A stretch of 64,000 nt of DNA from Amborella trichopoda (taxonomy: Eukaryota; Streptophyta; Magnoliopsida; Amborellales; Amborellaceae), in assembly GCF_000471905.2 (NCBI RefSeq), contig NW_006499751.1, positions 6,280,523 through 6,344,522 on the forward strand. Reading direction: 5' to 3'. Shown here piece after piece: positions 24,578 to 35,022 of the stretch (its first letter is position 1; every line of letters begins with the position of its first letter). The notes beneath the pieces are model-generated. The model was given only the letters and a program-made list of their open reading frames with translations. It was not told the DNA's origin and searched no databases. Both the position numbers and the translations under genes were made by a program.

Positions 24578-24594
24578 TTCTATATAAACAGGCA
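24578..24594 (+). promoter_or_regulatory. TATA box of the solo LTR
   Basis: TTCTATATAAACAGGC at the conserved position, downstream of the phrase CACCCATGTTTTAGTCC. Confidence 0.5.
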
Positions 24595-24889
24595 ATGACT
24601 CATTGTACAAAAGACGGATTCATTCTTCTTGGATCAATAAATAAAATTCTGATTTTTGCTTGATCTCGTGAGTACGTCTTGTAGAGAGAGAGAGGAGAGA
24701 GAAGAAAAGGGTTGATACCCTTCAAGCAGGTAACTTTCTCTCTCCTCCCCCTTTCTCATCTTTATCTTTATTCTCCTCTTCTCATCCCTATCTCTTTCTC
24801 TCATTTCTTTCTCTTTCATCCCCTTTTCTCGTCTCTATCTCTATCTCTTCTTCTCATCTTTATCTCCATCCGTCCCCCTCTTCTAATGT

Positions 24890-25290
24890 AATCGACGAAG
24901 CTTAGTGTCGGTTGGTTTTTTCTCTCTTTTTCTGTCAGTCGGTGAAGCCTAAAGCCAGTTGATTTTCTCTCTTTTTTCTGTCAGTCGGCAAAGCCTAGCA
25001 CTTGTTGGTTTTCTCTCTCTTTTTCTGTCAGTCGGCGAAGCCTAGCGCCGGTTGGTTTTCTCTCTCTTTTTTTGTCAATCGGTGACGCCTAGTGTCGGTT
25101 GGTTTCTCTCTCTTCTTCTGACAATCGATGAAGCTTAACATCGACTGCATTTTCTCTCTCCTCTTTCAAAATAGTCTGTGATGCCTGGCACCGAGTGCAT
25201 CTTCTCTCTTCTCCTATGTATAATATAGTCAGCGATGCCTAGCGCTGACTGCATTTTCTCTCTCTTCCTTTCAGCACAGTCGACAATGCT
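24890..25290. repeat. About 48-bp hairpin-forming minisatellite in the solo LTR
   Basis: Eight to nine copies of CAGTCGGCGAAGCCTAGCGC followed by CGGTTGGTTTTCTCTCTCT. Each unit is an imperfect inverted repeat (CAGTCGGCG ... CGCCGGTTG) separated by pyrimidine tracts. The reverse complement of the array in E3. Confidence 0.85.
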
Positions 25291-26100
25291 TAGTGCTGAC
25301 TACATCTGCCTTCCCTCTCTCTCTTTCATCCTCTCGTCTTTCATACTCTTCTCTTCCTTTCTGCTCCCTCCACCCTTCTATTCCCCTCTTCTCTTCTTAT
25401 TCTTTCCTCATAGCCTTAATTATGTTATTCCTTAATTCGACTAAGAGGGATTGAGGTTAGCCTCTCATGGGTAGTCCTGTTGTCTAGCTGTAATGTTGTT
25501 GTGCCAGAATTGCTTGGCCCGCTTTATTGCCATGACAGACTGATCATCGTGCCTAGCTAGTCGGTATTGGTAATGGCGTTTAATAGTAATCCTGTGAGCC
25601 GGTCTTAGTTACCGAACCTGTTTTGCTACCACGTCAGGCCAATTATCCACCAGTTTAGTCACCGCTCTGAAAATCTCTTTCAGTAAAATTCTTCTCTCCC
25701 CCATCTTTCTTCTCTTCTTCTTTTTGAATGCGCATGCTTGTGTACGTTCATCAAAGATGAAAAGGGTGAGGTTTGACCCACTTGCTTTATAACCTTTACC
25801 ATATATGTGTGTGATCATAGAAAACAAGAAAAATACAAGCCAAGGGAGGCGATTCCGAACCAGTTTTATTACTGGGGGGCTTTCTTCGTGATCTAAGAGG
25901 GTGCCCACGCGAGTCAGCCCGGGTTAGTCCTGAACCCACCTTAAATTCCTCTCTCACCGTTTGGTAACACCTTCCCCCTTTGTCGAACAAGGTTCCCAAG
26001 AGAGTGATCTACAAAATGTCCCGGGTCTTCCCTGAAACCCAAGACGCATGCTGCTCGATCCCCAAGAGGATCCGAAGGGAGAGATCGAGGCACCTAACCA

Positions 26101-26105
26101 CACAC
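26101..26105 (+). other. Target site duplication of solo LTR, right copy (CACAC)
   Basis: Identical to 23284-23288. Confidence 0.85.
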
Positions 26106-28446
26106 ATCTAACTCCACTGGGGATGTTGATGAAATACCGTTTCAGCGAGGAGGTGTTCTATCTCTCAATTGGAGTTGTGCGTATGGACCCTTTGTCATGC
26201 TGTGCATTACAGTTTTAGGGTCTTGTAGCTTGGACCATAGCTATGTAGTTTAAAGTTATGCGGCCAGGACCGTGCAGTTTATGGTCATGCATTTAGACCT
26301 TTGCTACTGTTTATGGTAGTATAGTTTGGACCATGGTTGTGCAGTTTAAGGTCAGCAGCATGGACCATGGTTGTACAGTTTTGAGTCATGAGACAACGAC
26401 TATGCAGTTTAAGGTCATGCAACTAGACCTTCGCTACAATTTAAGTTCATATAGTTTGGATTGTGCAGTTTAGGATCGTGCATTGGATCGTGGTCGTACA
26501 GTTTTGAGTCGTGAGACAAGGACTATGCAGTTTAAGGTTGTACAACTTTACCACCGTTATAGTTTAAGGTCATATAGTTCGGACCGTGTAGTTTAAGGTC
26601 GTGCATCTAGACTGTGGTTGTACAGCTTTGAGTCATGAGACAAGGACTATGCAGTTTAAGGTCATATAACTAGACCATCGCTAAAGTTTAAGGTCATATA
26701 GTTCGGACCTTGGCTGTGCAGTTTAAGGTCATGCAGCATGGGCCGTGGTCGTACAGTTTTGAGTCACGATACAAGGACTATGCAGTTTAAGGTCATGCAA
26801 CTTGACCTTCACTATAGTTTAAGGTCATATAGTTTGGACCGTGCAGTTTAGGGTCGTGCAGTGGACCGTGGTCGTATAGTTTTGAGTTGTGAGACAAGGA
26901 CTATGCAGTTTAAGGTCGTACAACTAGACCACCGCTACAGTTAAAGGTCATATAGTTTGGACCATGTAGTTTAGGTTCATGCATCTAGATCGTGGTCGTA
27001 CAGTTTTGAGTCATGAGACAAGGACTATGCAGTTTAAGGTCATACAACTAGATCACCGCTACAGTTTAAGGTCATATAGTTCGGACTGTGTAGTTTAGGG
27101 TTATGCATCTAGACCGTGGTGGTACAATTTTGAGTCATGAGAGAAGGACTATGCAGTTTAAGGTCGTACAACTCAACCACCGCTACAGTTTAAGGTCATA
27201 TAGTTCGGACCGTATAGTTTAAGGTTGTGCAACTAGACCATCGCTTCAGTTAAAGTTCGGACAGTCCAGTTTAAGGTCGTGCATCTAGACTGTGGCATGG
27301 TGAGGGATATTGACTCCATGGGGAGCAAAGCCATCATCGGAGGTTGGACTCCCTGAGGAGTGAGGATGTGGTGTAGGGGATGAACTTCCTAAGAGTACAG
27401 GACGATGGTCTAGTTGAGAGTGCCATGGCACGTGCGTGGCACAAAGTGTTGGATGGTGCACGCGACATTAAGCCCCTTGGTGAAGCATACGGCAGTGGCC
27501 CTTGGCAAAACACGCGGTGATAATTCTTTCGATGAGGCAAGCGGTGATGGCCCTTGATGAAGGTGCATGGCGATGACCCTTTGACGAGGGCACACAGCGA
27601 TGGCCTTTGAAAAAGGCGCGCAGTGATGGCCCTTAATAAAGGCGTACGACGATCTGCTACTGAAGGGGAGATTGTAGCGAGTTCAGAGGGCTCTGTAGGT
27701 CCTCTGGTTATCGAAGGAGAAGAAGGGAGAACAATAGTGGGCTAGCCAAGAACTTAGCAAAATTTCGGTGAGTTGGTGGTGAACTCCTTGAAGTGGGAAG
27801 AGCAGGGAGAAGGGAGCTGGGAAGCCTTTTGAGGATTCCAGTGGTTTTTCGCTAACTCTGGTAGCGAGTGGAATGTGGGAAGGGGTTTCCTGATTGATGG
27901 GGGTGGATTCTCGGCGAGGTGGGGAAACGCCGATGGGAACCCAAAGGGTTGGGGGATGAGAAGGTGGACGGTGGCCGTCGGCAGGTAGCTGGGAAAACCA
28001 AAGAAACACAAGGGTTAATGTCCTCTGGGAATTGGGGATGGTGGGAATCGAGGTACATCAAGTTCATGCGTGACATTAAGTCATATGCGGCTCCGCCTTC
28101 ATGCGTCCTTAGGCCACGTACGACGATAGCCGCATTTAGGAGCATGCTAGTCGCGGTGATGGTCTCATGCGAAATTCATTTTCCTGTGGTGATGGTAGAA
28201 TCTGGCATTGTGTTGCCCACAACGATGGCTACGCATGGTGTTGAGTCTCGCGCAACATTGATCATGGACGACGATGTCTCGTGGGGGTCAAGAGTGACGG
28301 CAAACGAGAAGGTTGTGCCTCTGTGGTCTGCTGGAAGCCAAATCCTTTGGCACAACCATGCCTTGTCAGATGAAACCAACCATGCCTTGTCAGATGAAAC
28401 CAACCATGCCTTATCAGATGAAACCAACCATGCCTTGTCAGATGAA
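26106..28446 (-). other. E2 3' UTR, second part
   Basis: Holds the second minisatellite block (26200-27290), the GCACGACGATAG-type repeat (27450-27660), then a sequence near 27680-27720 shared with E4 44025-44065. From about 27720 E2 and E4 part: E4 runs on toward gag while E2 runs toward the end of pol. Several short open frames on the minus strand at 27.7-28.1 kb show no recognisable domain. Confidence 0.55.
26370..27290. repeat. 124-bp higher-order repeat in the E2 3' UTR
   Basis: The marker phrase CAGTTTTGAGTCATGAGACA recurs near 26378, 26496, 26621, 26750, 26874, 26998 and 27122, spacings close to 124 bp. Each large unit contains about four variants of the basic 30-36 bp repeat, so variants amplified together. 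This organisation is absent from E1 and E4. Confidence 0.85.
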
Positions 28447-28448
28447 TT
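28353..28448. repeat. 24-bp tandem repeat, 4 copies
   Basis: Four nearly identical copies of CAACCATGCCTTGTCAGATG plus AAAC; only one internal base differs. It is a multiple of three, so it leaves frames open on both strands. The high similarity points to recent expansion. Confidence 0.9.
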
Positions 28449-28812
28449 AAAGCTGACTCGAAAATCTTTGGCTCCTGCTTTTGGCATGTAACCCTCCTCT
28501 TTTGGTGGGACTGAAGCTAACTTCTCCAAGTGGTTTTTCTTCTTCTTCATGAGGAGAGCATTTCTTTGGTGGGTTTACTTCTTCTTCATGAGGGAGACAT
28601 TTCTTTCGTGGGTTTGCTTCTTCTTCATGAAGAGATTGTTTCTTTTTGGCCTGTAGCTGTCCTCTTATCCTCAAATGCCAGAGCTTTGTAACTTCCCTAG
28701 TAATGGGCCTTTGATTGTAACTTGTAACTCTTTTTAATGCAATAAAAGAATCAAACTTCTTTTGAACTTGCTTGATGTCCTTCTTTTCCATTTTCTTCTT
28801 TTCTTGCTGCAC
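28447..28812 (-). pseudogene. E2 pol downstream tail, 121 codons
   Basis: An open frame on the minus strand just after the end of integrase. It starts MQQEKKKMEKKDIKQ and contains three imperfect copies of a 17-18 residue unit of the form (C/S)xPHEEEVNPPKK. It is highly charged, with no family I recognise. It may be a C-terminal extension after the KYYP-like end of Pol, or a non-coding repeat that happens to be open. The DNA unit (GAAGAAGTAAACCCACC-like) supports a recent tandem duplication. Confidence 0.3.
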
Positions 28813-28832
28813 ATACCGCCTTTTAGGGATAC

Positions 28833-29935
28833 ATTAAGGATAGTACTTCTATAGGTATCATCCATTGATAGGGCGCATCGTCTCTCCTACATCCGAGTTT
28901 GCTAGTACATAGGCCCTGTTTAGTGTGACCTTTTTTACTATGAACGAACCTTCTCATTTGGGCTCGAATTTTCCTTTACGACGCCCATGCGTAACAATCG
29001 CTCTCTTGACTGCTACAACTAGATCCCCACGAGCTAATGAGCAAACCTTGACAGACTTGTCAAAGGCTCTCTTCATTCTTCCTTGATTGAGTTCGAGGTT
29101 CTGCTGGGCCTCTAGTCTCTTCTCATCAAGGGCATCCAACTCTTAGTAACGGAGCTTGACCCTCTCGTTTTCAGTAAATCCTTGATGTATAGCGACACAG
29201 AGTGAGGTTATTTGAATGTCGAGGGGCAAGACCGTCTCACCTCCGTAGACCAGGGAATAAGGAGTGGAGTTTTTAGCATTCCGAGTGGTGGTGCGTTAAG
29301 CCCACAGAGCTTCAAGCAGTTTCTCGTGCCAATTTTTCTTTGATTTTGAAACTGACTTCCGAATCACCCCGCACAAAGTTTTGTTGAATGCCTCAACTAA
29401 TCCATTTGCTAGAGGGTAGTACATAGTCGTGTACTTCCACTCGAAGCCAAACTGGTTGACCAGGCGATCAACATGATGGCTTCTGAACTGGGGGGCCATT
29501 ATCAGAGATTATTCGGTTCAGAACTCTGAATCGGTAGATGATGTGATGACGCACAAAGTTGGCTACCACGGTCCCTAACCTTTCTTGAGAGGGATCGCTT
29601 CAAACCACTTGGAAAAGTAGTCTGTCGCCGCCAGAATGAAGGCATGGTCCAAGGCAGAAGGGGGATCGATGGGTCCTACAATGTCCATACCCCATAGGGA
29701 AAAAGGCCACGATGTCACTGTAGGGTGGAGGGGCTCCGGGGGTAGATGAATGAGGCTTGAATGGATCTGGCACACCTGACATCTTTTGGCATAGTTTTGG
29801 GTGTCAGCCACCATGGAAGGCCAGTAATAGCCGAGTCTGCGTATGCGCTCATAGAGCTTAGGCTGGACTGATGCAGCCCACAAATACTCGAGTGCACTTC
29901 TTTGAGTACTTTGCTTGCCTCTTGTGCATCGATGC
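28833..29935 (-). pseudogene. pol: E2 integrase (pol C-terminal part), broken
   Basis: Minus strand. In order: part of the zinc-binding N-terminus (KEVHSSICGLH, then RCQVCQI at about 29765-29790); the catalytic core with the first Asp in WGMDIVGPID (about 29680); the second Asp in IISDNG (about 29500); the Glu in NGLVEAFNKTL (about 29385); then the Tat-type C-terminal region (LDALDEKRLEAQQ, ARGDLV, GKFEPK) and a decayed PINGxYLxKYYP-like end near 28835-28860. This enzyme would insert the element cDNA. The three acidic catalytic residues can be traced, but stops and frameshifts separate them. It is truncated at 29936 by E3. RT, RNase H and protease are deleted. The C-terminal style is diagnostic of Tat/Ogre/Retand-type elements. 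Confidence 0.85.
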
Positions 29936-30739
29936 TGGTTAGGTGCCTCGATTTCGTCCTTCGGATCTGGATGATCAGGCGGCACATGTCTCAAATTTCA
30001 GGGGAGACCCAAGACTTTTGAGATCGCTCTCCCGGGAACCTCATTCGAGAACAAGGGCAGGTACTCCCAACCGATGAGAGAGGAACTTAAGGTTGGGAGT
30101 TACTCGGGCTGGCTCGCGTGGGCACCGTCTTAGACCACGAAGAAAGCCCCTCAGTAATAAAACTGGTTCGAAATTGCCTCCCTTGGCTTGTATTCTCCTG
30201 TTTTCTGCAATCACACATATATGGTAAAGGTTATAAGACAAGTGGGTCAGTGGACCTCACCTGGCCTTTTGGGTGAACATACACAGGCGTGCACATTCAA
30301 AAGAAGAAGGAAAGAACGAGAGAAGAAAGATGGGGGAATGAAGAATTTGACCAGGCGGGAAGATCAACACAGTGACTAAGTTGGTGGGTAATTGGCCTGA
30401 AGTGGTAGTAAAATGAGCTCAATAACTCAAACCGGCTTAACAAGATTATTACTAGACGTCAATATAGATACTGACTAGCTAGACACGATGGTTAGTCTGT
30501 GGTGGCGCTAAATTGGGCACCATAATTCAGGCACAACAACATTACGGCTAGACGACAAGACTACCATAAGAGGGTAATCTCAACCTTTCTTAATCAAATG
30601 AAAGGATAATAGAATGAATGAAAATCATAAAGAGAGAGTAAGAAATAAGAGAATAAGAAAGAGAAGAGAAAGAAAGAGAGGAAGAGAAAGAAAGAAGGAC
30701 AAGAGTGTGAGAGAACAGAGAAGGAAGGAGAAAAGTGGG

Positions 30740-31620
30740 TGAAAGACACAGTCGGCGCTAGGCATCAACGGTTGTATTGGAAGAGAAAGAGAAGGAAAGA
30801 CACAGTGGGCGTTATGCTTCGCCGGCTATCTTTAAGGGAGGAAAGAGAAGACACAGTTGACACTAGGTAACGTCGGCTGGGATGGAAAGAGAAAGAGAAA
30901 AAGGACACAGTCAGCGCTAGGGTTTGTCGGATGTGTTTAAGAAAAGAGGAGAGAGAAGTCACGGTCGACACTAGGCATCAGCGACTAGGTTGGAATGAGA
31001 AGAGAGAAAAAGGACACAGTTGGTGCTAGGCTTCGTCAGCTATGTTTAAGAAGAGAGGAGAGAGAAGACAATTTGTGCTGGGCATCATTGACTGTGCTAA
31101 TCAGAGAAGAGAGAGAAGATGCAGTCGACACTAAGCTTCATCGACTATATTAGACATAGAAGAGAGAGAAGATATAGTCGACGCTAAGCTTTGTCTACTT
31201 TATTAGACAGAAAGAGAGAGAAGATGCAGTCGATGCTAGGTTTCATTGACTGTATTAAACAGAGAAGAGAGAGAAGATGCAGTCGGTGCTAAGCTTCACC
31301 GACTGTATTAGATAGAGAAGAGAGAGAAGATGCAGTCGACACTAGGCTTCACCAACTGCATTAAACAGAGAAGAGAGAGAAGATGTAATCGATGTTAAGC
31401 TTCACCGACTTGCTAGAAGAAGAGAGAGAGAAATGCAGTCGGCACTGAGCTTCGTCGAATGTGTTAGATACAGAAGAGAGAGAGCGCAGTCAGCACTGAG
31501 CTTCACCAGCTGTGCTTAAGAAAAGGGTAGAGAGAAGATATAGTCGGCCTTAATATCACCAGCTGTGTTTAGAGGAAGAGAAGAAAGAAGACACAGTCGG
31601 TGCTAGCATCACTGGCTATG
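30740..31620. repeat. About 54-bp hairpin-forming minisatellite in the E3 LTR
   Basis: About 16 copies of CAGTCGGCGCTAGGCTTCGC plus CGACTGTG-type ends, separated by GAAGAGAGAGAAGA purine tracts. The consensus forms a 9-bp stem (CAGTCGGCG/CGCCGACTG) with an 8-nt loop. The GA tracts and stems alternate regularly across 0.9 kb. Confidence 0.85.
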
Positions 31621-32033
31621 TTTAGAAAGAGAGCGGGGAGAGAGATAAAGATGAGAAGAAGAGAGAGAAAGAGAGATAAAGATGTAAAAGAGGAGAGAGA
31701 AAGGGAAATAAAGATGACAAAGAGGAGAGAGATAGAGACATAATGATGAGGGAGAGGAGAGAGAAAGGGAGAGAGATGAGAAGAAGAGAGAGAAATGAGA
31801 AAAGATGAGAGGAGAGAGAAAGAGGGGAGGTGAGAGAAAGAGGAGAGGAGAGAAAAAGGGAAGGAGAGAGAAGAAGGGGAGGACAGAGGAAATTACCTTT
31901 TCAAAGGGTAACGACCCATTTATTCTCTCTCGTCTCTCTCTCCAAGATGCACCCACGAGCATAAGCAAAAATGAACTATTTATTAATTGATTGAAAAAAT
32001 GAATCCCAAGTTTTTTTTACAATTTGGCTTTGC

Positions 32034-32050
32034 ATGCTGATATATAATTG
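32034..32050 (-). promoter_or_regulatory. TATA-like site of the E3 3' LTR
   Basis: Plus-strand TGATATATAATTGGGCCC at the family TATA position; weaker than the others. Confidence 0.4.
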
Positions 32051-33358
32051 GGCCCAAACATGGATGGACGCCCAAAAACTACCTAAAATTGAAGATAATT
32101 ACAATTTTATTGAATTAAAAGAAATTCTAAAAATAGGTGCAAAATGGCTGTTTTGCCCCTGCCTAACAATGTGTAGAATTCCATAACAGTCCCTGCTGCT
32201 GCTCGAGAACTTGTGTGATCTTCCATGACTGATCTGGAGTCATTCTGATGCTCGTTTGATCGAAAGATGATTATTTTCTTGCAGGGCTCGGCATGACGAT
32301 CATTTTTATACCAATTTCAAGACGTAGATCGTGTTTTTAAGCCACGATCATGAGAATTGAATTTTGAATGAATCTTGAAGACTTCAGATCGATAGTGTGC
32401 TTGTTCCTTGATTTTTTTTTTTCATTTTCTTCATTGAATTGTACTGAACATGCCGTCACGATCACGTTGCAACAAACACAGCTTGATTTCGTGTCTAGAT
32501 GAAGATCTCGTCATCTTGAATTTTTGGCCGGAATCTTGTAATTCAGCAGCCGAAATTTACAGCAGCTTCGACGCCTTCATGTGTGAAATCCAACCTTTCA
32601 TCGTACGTGGGGTTAGGGTCAGAGATAACCATGGACCTTACGCTCATAATGTAATTGGTTTCTGTCGATCGGGTATGCGAGCGTCACGATTTGGTCATCG
32701 GAGTGGGGAGCACTGCTGTTGAATTTTTTGTAACTTTCTTCATGGATCAGCAACTCCCCTCTAGTTTTTCTCTCTGCTTGGGCATTGTTACGGGGCGTAC
32801 CACGTATCGAATCACTAGTCTTAACGAGACGAACATGCTCACAAAATTGGAGCGTGATCTGACTCAGAACGACTGAGATATGGGCTATGAAATTCACTGC
32901 CTGTGACTGTAAAAACAACCACCTTTAATGATGTTTTGGTGTAAGGTGGCCACGTGGGAATAGTGTGCTGCCCAACCCTTTTTGATATTTTATCAATAAC
33001 TTATTGTTGAAGTGTCTGATTAAGCTGTAACTTGACCCATAAGGGTTTTCAACCGTACCGGATCCAATGGCGGTGGTCCCACAGCAATTTGATGAACCAA
33101 AGATATAGTTCTAGTTACGGGTCCACTTTAGGGTGCTAGAGGCCAATTTTTCTGAAATTGTTTCTTTGTGTTCATTTCCTTAGACATGTTTGATCACAGT
33201 AAAACTTGAAAAATGGCCTTTTGGAGTACTAAAGAAGATCTTGACCAATTTTAGAGCCATTATGAGACTGTCAAAATTTCCACTGTTTTGTAGGCTTTAT
33301 TAATCTGCTTCCTTTTATTCCACGTCAGGACCAAGGTACTGAAAAATGTGTTCAAACA

Positions 33359-34459
33359 GCTTGCCCTGTCGAATGTTGTGTTTCGAGAGAAATGAGAAGG
33401 ACAAAATTTGAAAAATTTCCTTTGGCTTTTTCTTTTCTCTCTTCCTAGCCACAGGATCACATGAACGTCGAGGAGATTCACACAATGGTGCAATTAGGAT
33501 GCTTGGACGTAGGGATGCATTGTTCGCAGGTCCGTCCTTGGAGACTTTAGGGGAGAAGAGACTCTTTGAGAGATCTTATCAAAGTCCTCACCCTCGTGCA
33601 GACTATTTGTGATTTTGAAGCTGAGGATTTTGTACGGATCTCGTCAATCAGAATCAGGTCTGCCTGGCAATTGAGTGCCATGTTGAAGGGCATTGTTCCC
33701 ATTTGGTCTGGGTTTGTGTATATCCTCTGGTGATGAGCCACGTTTCGAGGATTACGTGAATGCTATGTTGAAAGGCCTCGCGTCGGCATCGTTTGCTTCA
33801 TGCATCATTCATTCCTTGGGGAGTAAAGTACCTAAGTTTATCGAGGTGACTAGCTCTAGGTACAACCAACCCTACCCACTGCTTTGTAGCTATGAAAATC
33901 ATCTGATTGCCGCTCCAAAGTCATGACTGACCAGTTATCCCTTGGCAAGTAGGGTACCTCAGTTTATCGAGGTGATCAGTTATAAGAACAACCACCCCAA
34001 CCCACTGCTTTACAGCTATGACAATCATCTGATTATTGCTCCAAAGTCATGGTTGACTTAGCTTCTTTGGTGCATCTTCAACATCTTGGAAGTATGTTGG
34101 TGACCTTGTGAGAATGATGCTCTTTGTCATGAGATTTGTCTTACCTTCTTGGCAAATCTTCTGTACTTTGAGTCCTTTTTGGCCAATGGACTCAGGATGT
34201 CAGAATCTTTTCATTGAAGCTTGTATTTTTTGGTCCTAATATGTGTCACCAGGGATTTTTTTTCTTTTTCAGTGAGGGCTGAAGCCACCTAATGAGGCGA
34301 GTGTTGCATCAACCTGTTTATTGGTCCAAGCATCCTTTGTGGATTTTCACTTGAACTAGGGAAGCGGTGTCGTAGAGATGGTTTTCACCAACTTCCTTTT
34401 ATTTGGGGCTCTTTTACCCATGACCTTTCGGCCATGTCCACCCTTTTCATCCATCTTTC
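33359..34459 (-). other. E3 3' UTR fragment
   Basis: Starts with the junction motif GCTTGCCCTGTCGAATGTTG and is collinear with the first 1.1 kb of the other 3' UTRs. It lacks minisatellites. It stops inside the phrase ACCCTTTTCATCC and joins directly to an LTR middle at about 34460, marking a large deletion that removed the rest of E3 and the left parts of E2 and E1. No gene seen. Confidence 0.6.
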
Positions 34460-35022
34460 TTCGTGCTCGGGAGACTTCACAGGGCGTGCCACGTATCGAA
34501 ACGCTCGTCTCGACGAGACGAACACGTTCCATCAAGTTTGAGCACGATCCAATCTCGGATGAGGGAGATATAAGCATCGAAATTCACTGGTCATGACTGT
34601 CCCTTTAATGGAGTTGAGTTACAGGGTGGCCGCACGAGAATACCATGCGACTCCTCCTGTTTCACTCTTTGGCCTATAACTTCTTCCTGGGATGTCTGTT
34701 CAAGCTAAAATTTGACTCTTGAGGGTTTTCAACTATTCTGGATCCAATGGTGGTAGTTCCATAGCAAATTGAGACACCGAAAACATAGCTCTAGTTATAT
34801 GGTCCATTTCAGGGTGCTAGAGGCTGATTCTGCTGGAACTGTTTCTCAGTGTGCACTGCCTTAGACTTGTCAGAATGAGAAAAAAGTTGGCAGGAGACTT
34901 TTGAGAATCTTTATGAAGCTCTTGACCAGTTTTGGGGCTTTTCTGTGGCTATTAGAATTTCCACTGTATGTTAAGCTTTATTGACCGGGGGGATCCATGA
35001 TGATGAAAAATGTCTTCCAACA
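34460..35022 (-). repeat. E1 5' LTR stub (U3 end)
   Basis: About 563 bp of U3 ending CTTCCAACA at 35022. It is closer to 13640-14202 than to the other LTRs, so it is read as the partner LTR of E1. It is followed by the resumed 26-bp minisatellite of E0. Confidence 0.6.

Larger units (their letters stand above)
23289..26100 (+). mobile_element. SL: solo LTR, 2812 bp
   Basis: It begins TGTTTTAATG and ends CACCTAACCA with perfect CACAC duplications on both sides and no internal region. Outside, the E2 3' UTR reads straight on, matching the uninterrupted 16850-16880 and 42300-42330. It arose by recombination between the two LTRs of a full element. Its middle module is the CAGTCGGCG hairpin type, unlike its host element E2. 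TATA at about 24580. Confidence 0.9.
29936..33358 (-). repeat. E3 3' LTR, 3.4 kb
   Basis: It begins TGGTTAGGTGCC and ends TTCAAACA (mutated CCAACA) on plus. It lies inside the integrase codons of E2, so E3 inserted after E2. The middle is the CAGTCGGCG hairpin module plus a GA-rich tract (31620-31900). Minus-strand TATA near 32038. The right side runs into the conserved 3' UTR junction. Confidence 0.75.
3468..35022 (-). mobile_element. E1: nested Tat/Ogre-type element (span includes EP, E2, SL, E3)
   Basis: E1 runs on the minus strand. Its 3' LTR is 3468-4950 plus 12805-14202, interrupted by EP. Its 3' UTR is 14203-17800 and its gag fragment 17790-18293. E2 is inserted in gag at 18294. A 563-bp stub of the E1 5' LTR survives at 34460-35022; it shares many private variants with 13640-14202, including the stretches near GCATCGAAATTCACTGGTC and CTTCTTCCTGGGATGT, which supports pairing the two. 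The flanks are two halves of the 26-bp minisatellite. A clear target duplication is not visible. The primer site, gag start, most of the 5' LTR and any pol are deleted. Confidence 0.6.

Noticed and set aside
25235..25435. Small Ser/Leu/Phe-rich protein on plus
   Set aside because: CT-rich tail of the solo LTR hairpin module; the equivalent position in other LTRs is not open in the same frame.
28176..28550. 124-codon minus-strand frame with SSDKAWLV repeats
   Set aside because: Created by the 24-bp tandem repeat; the other strand gives NHALSDET repeats over the same bases, and neither has a known domain.
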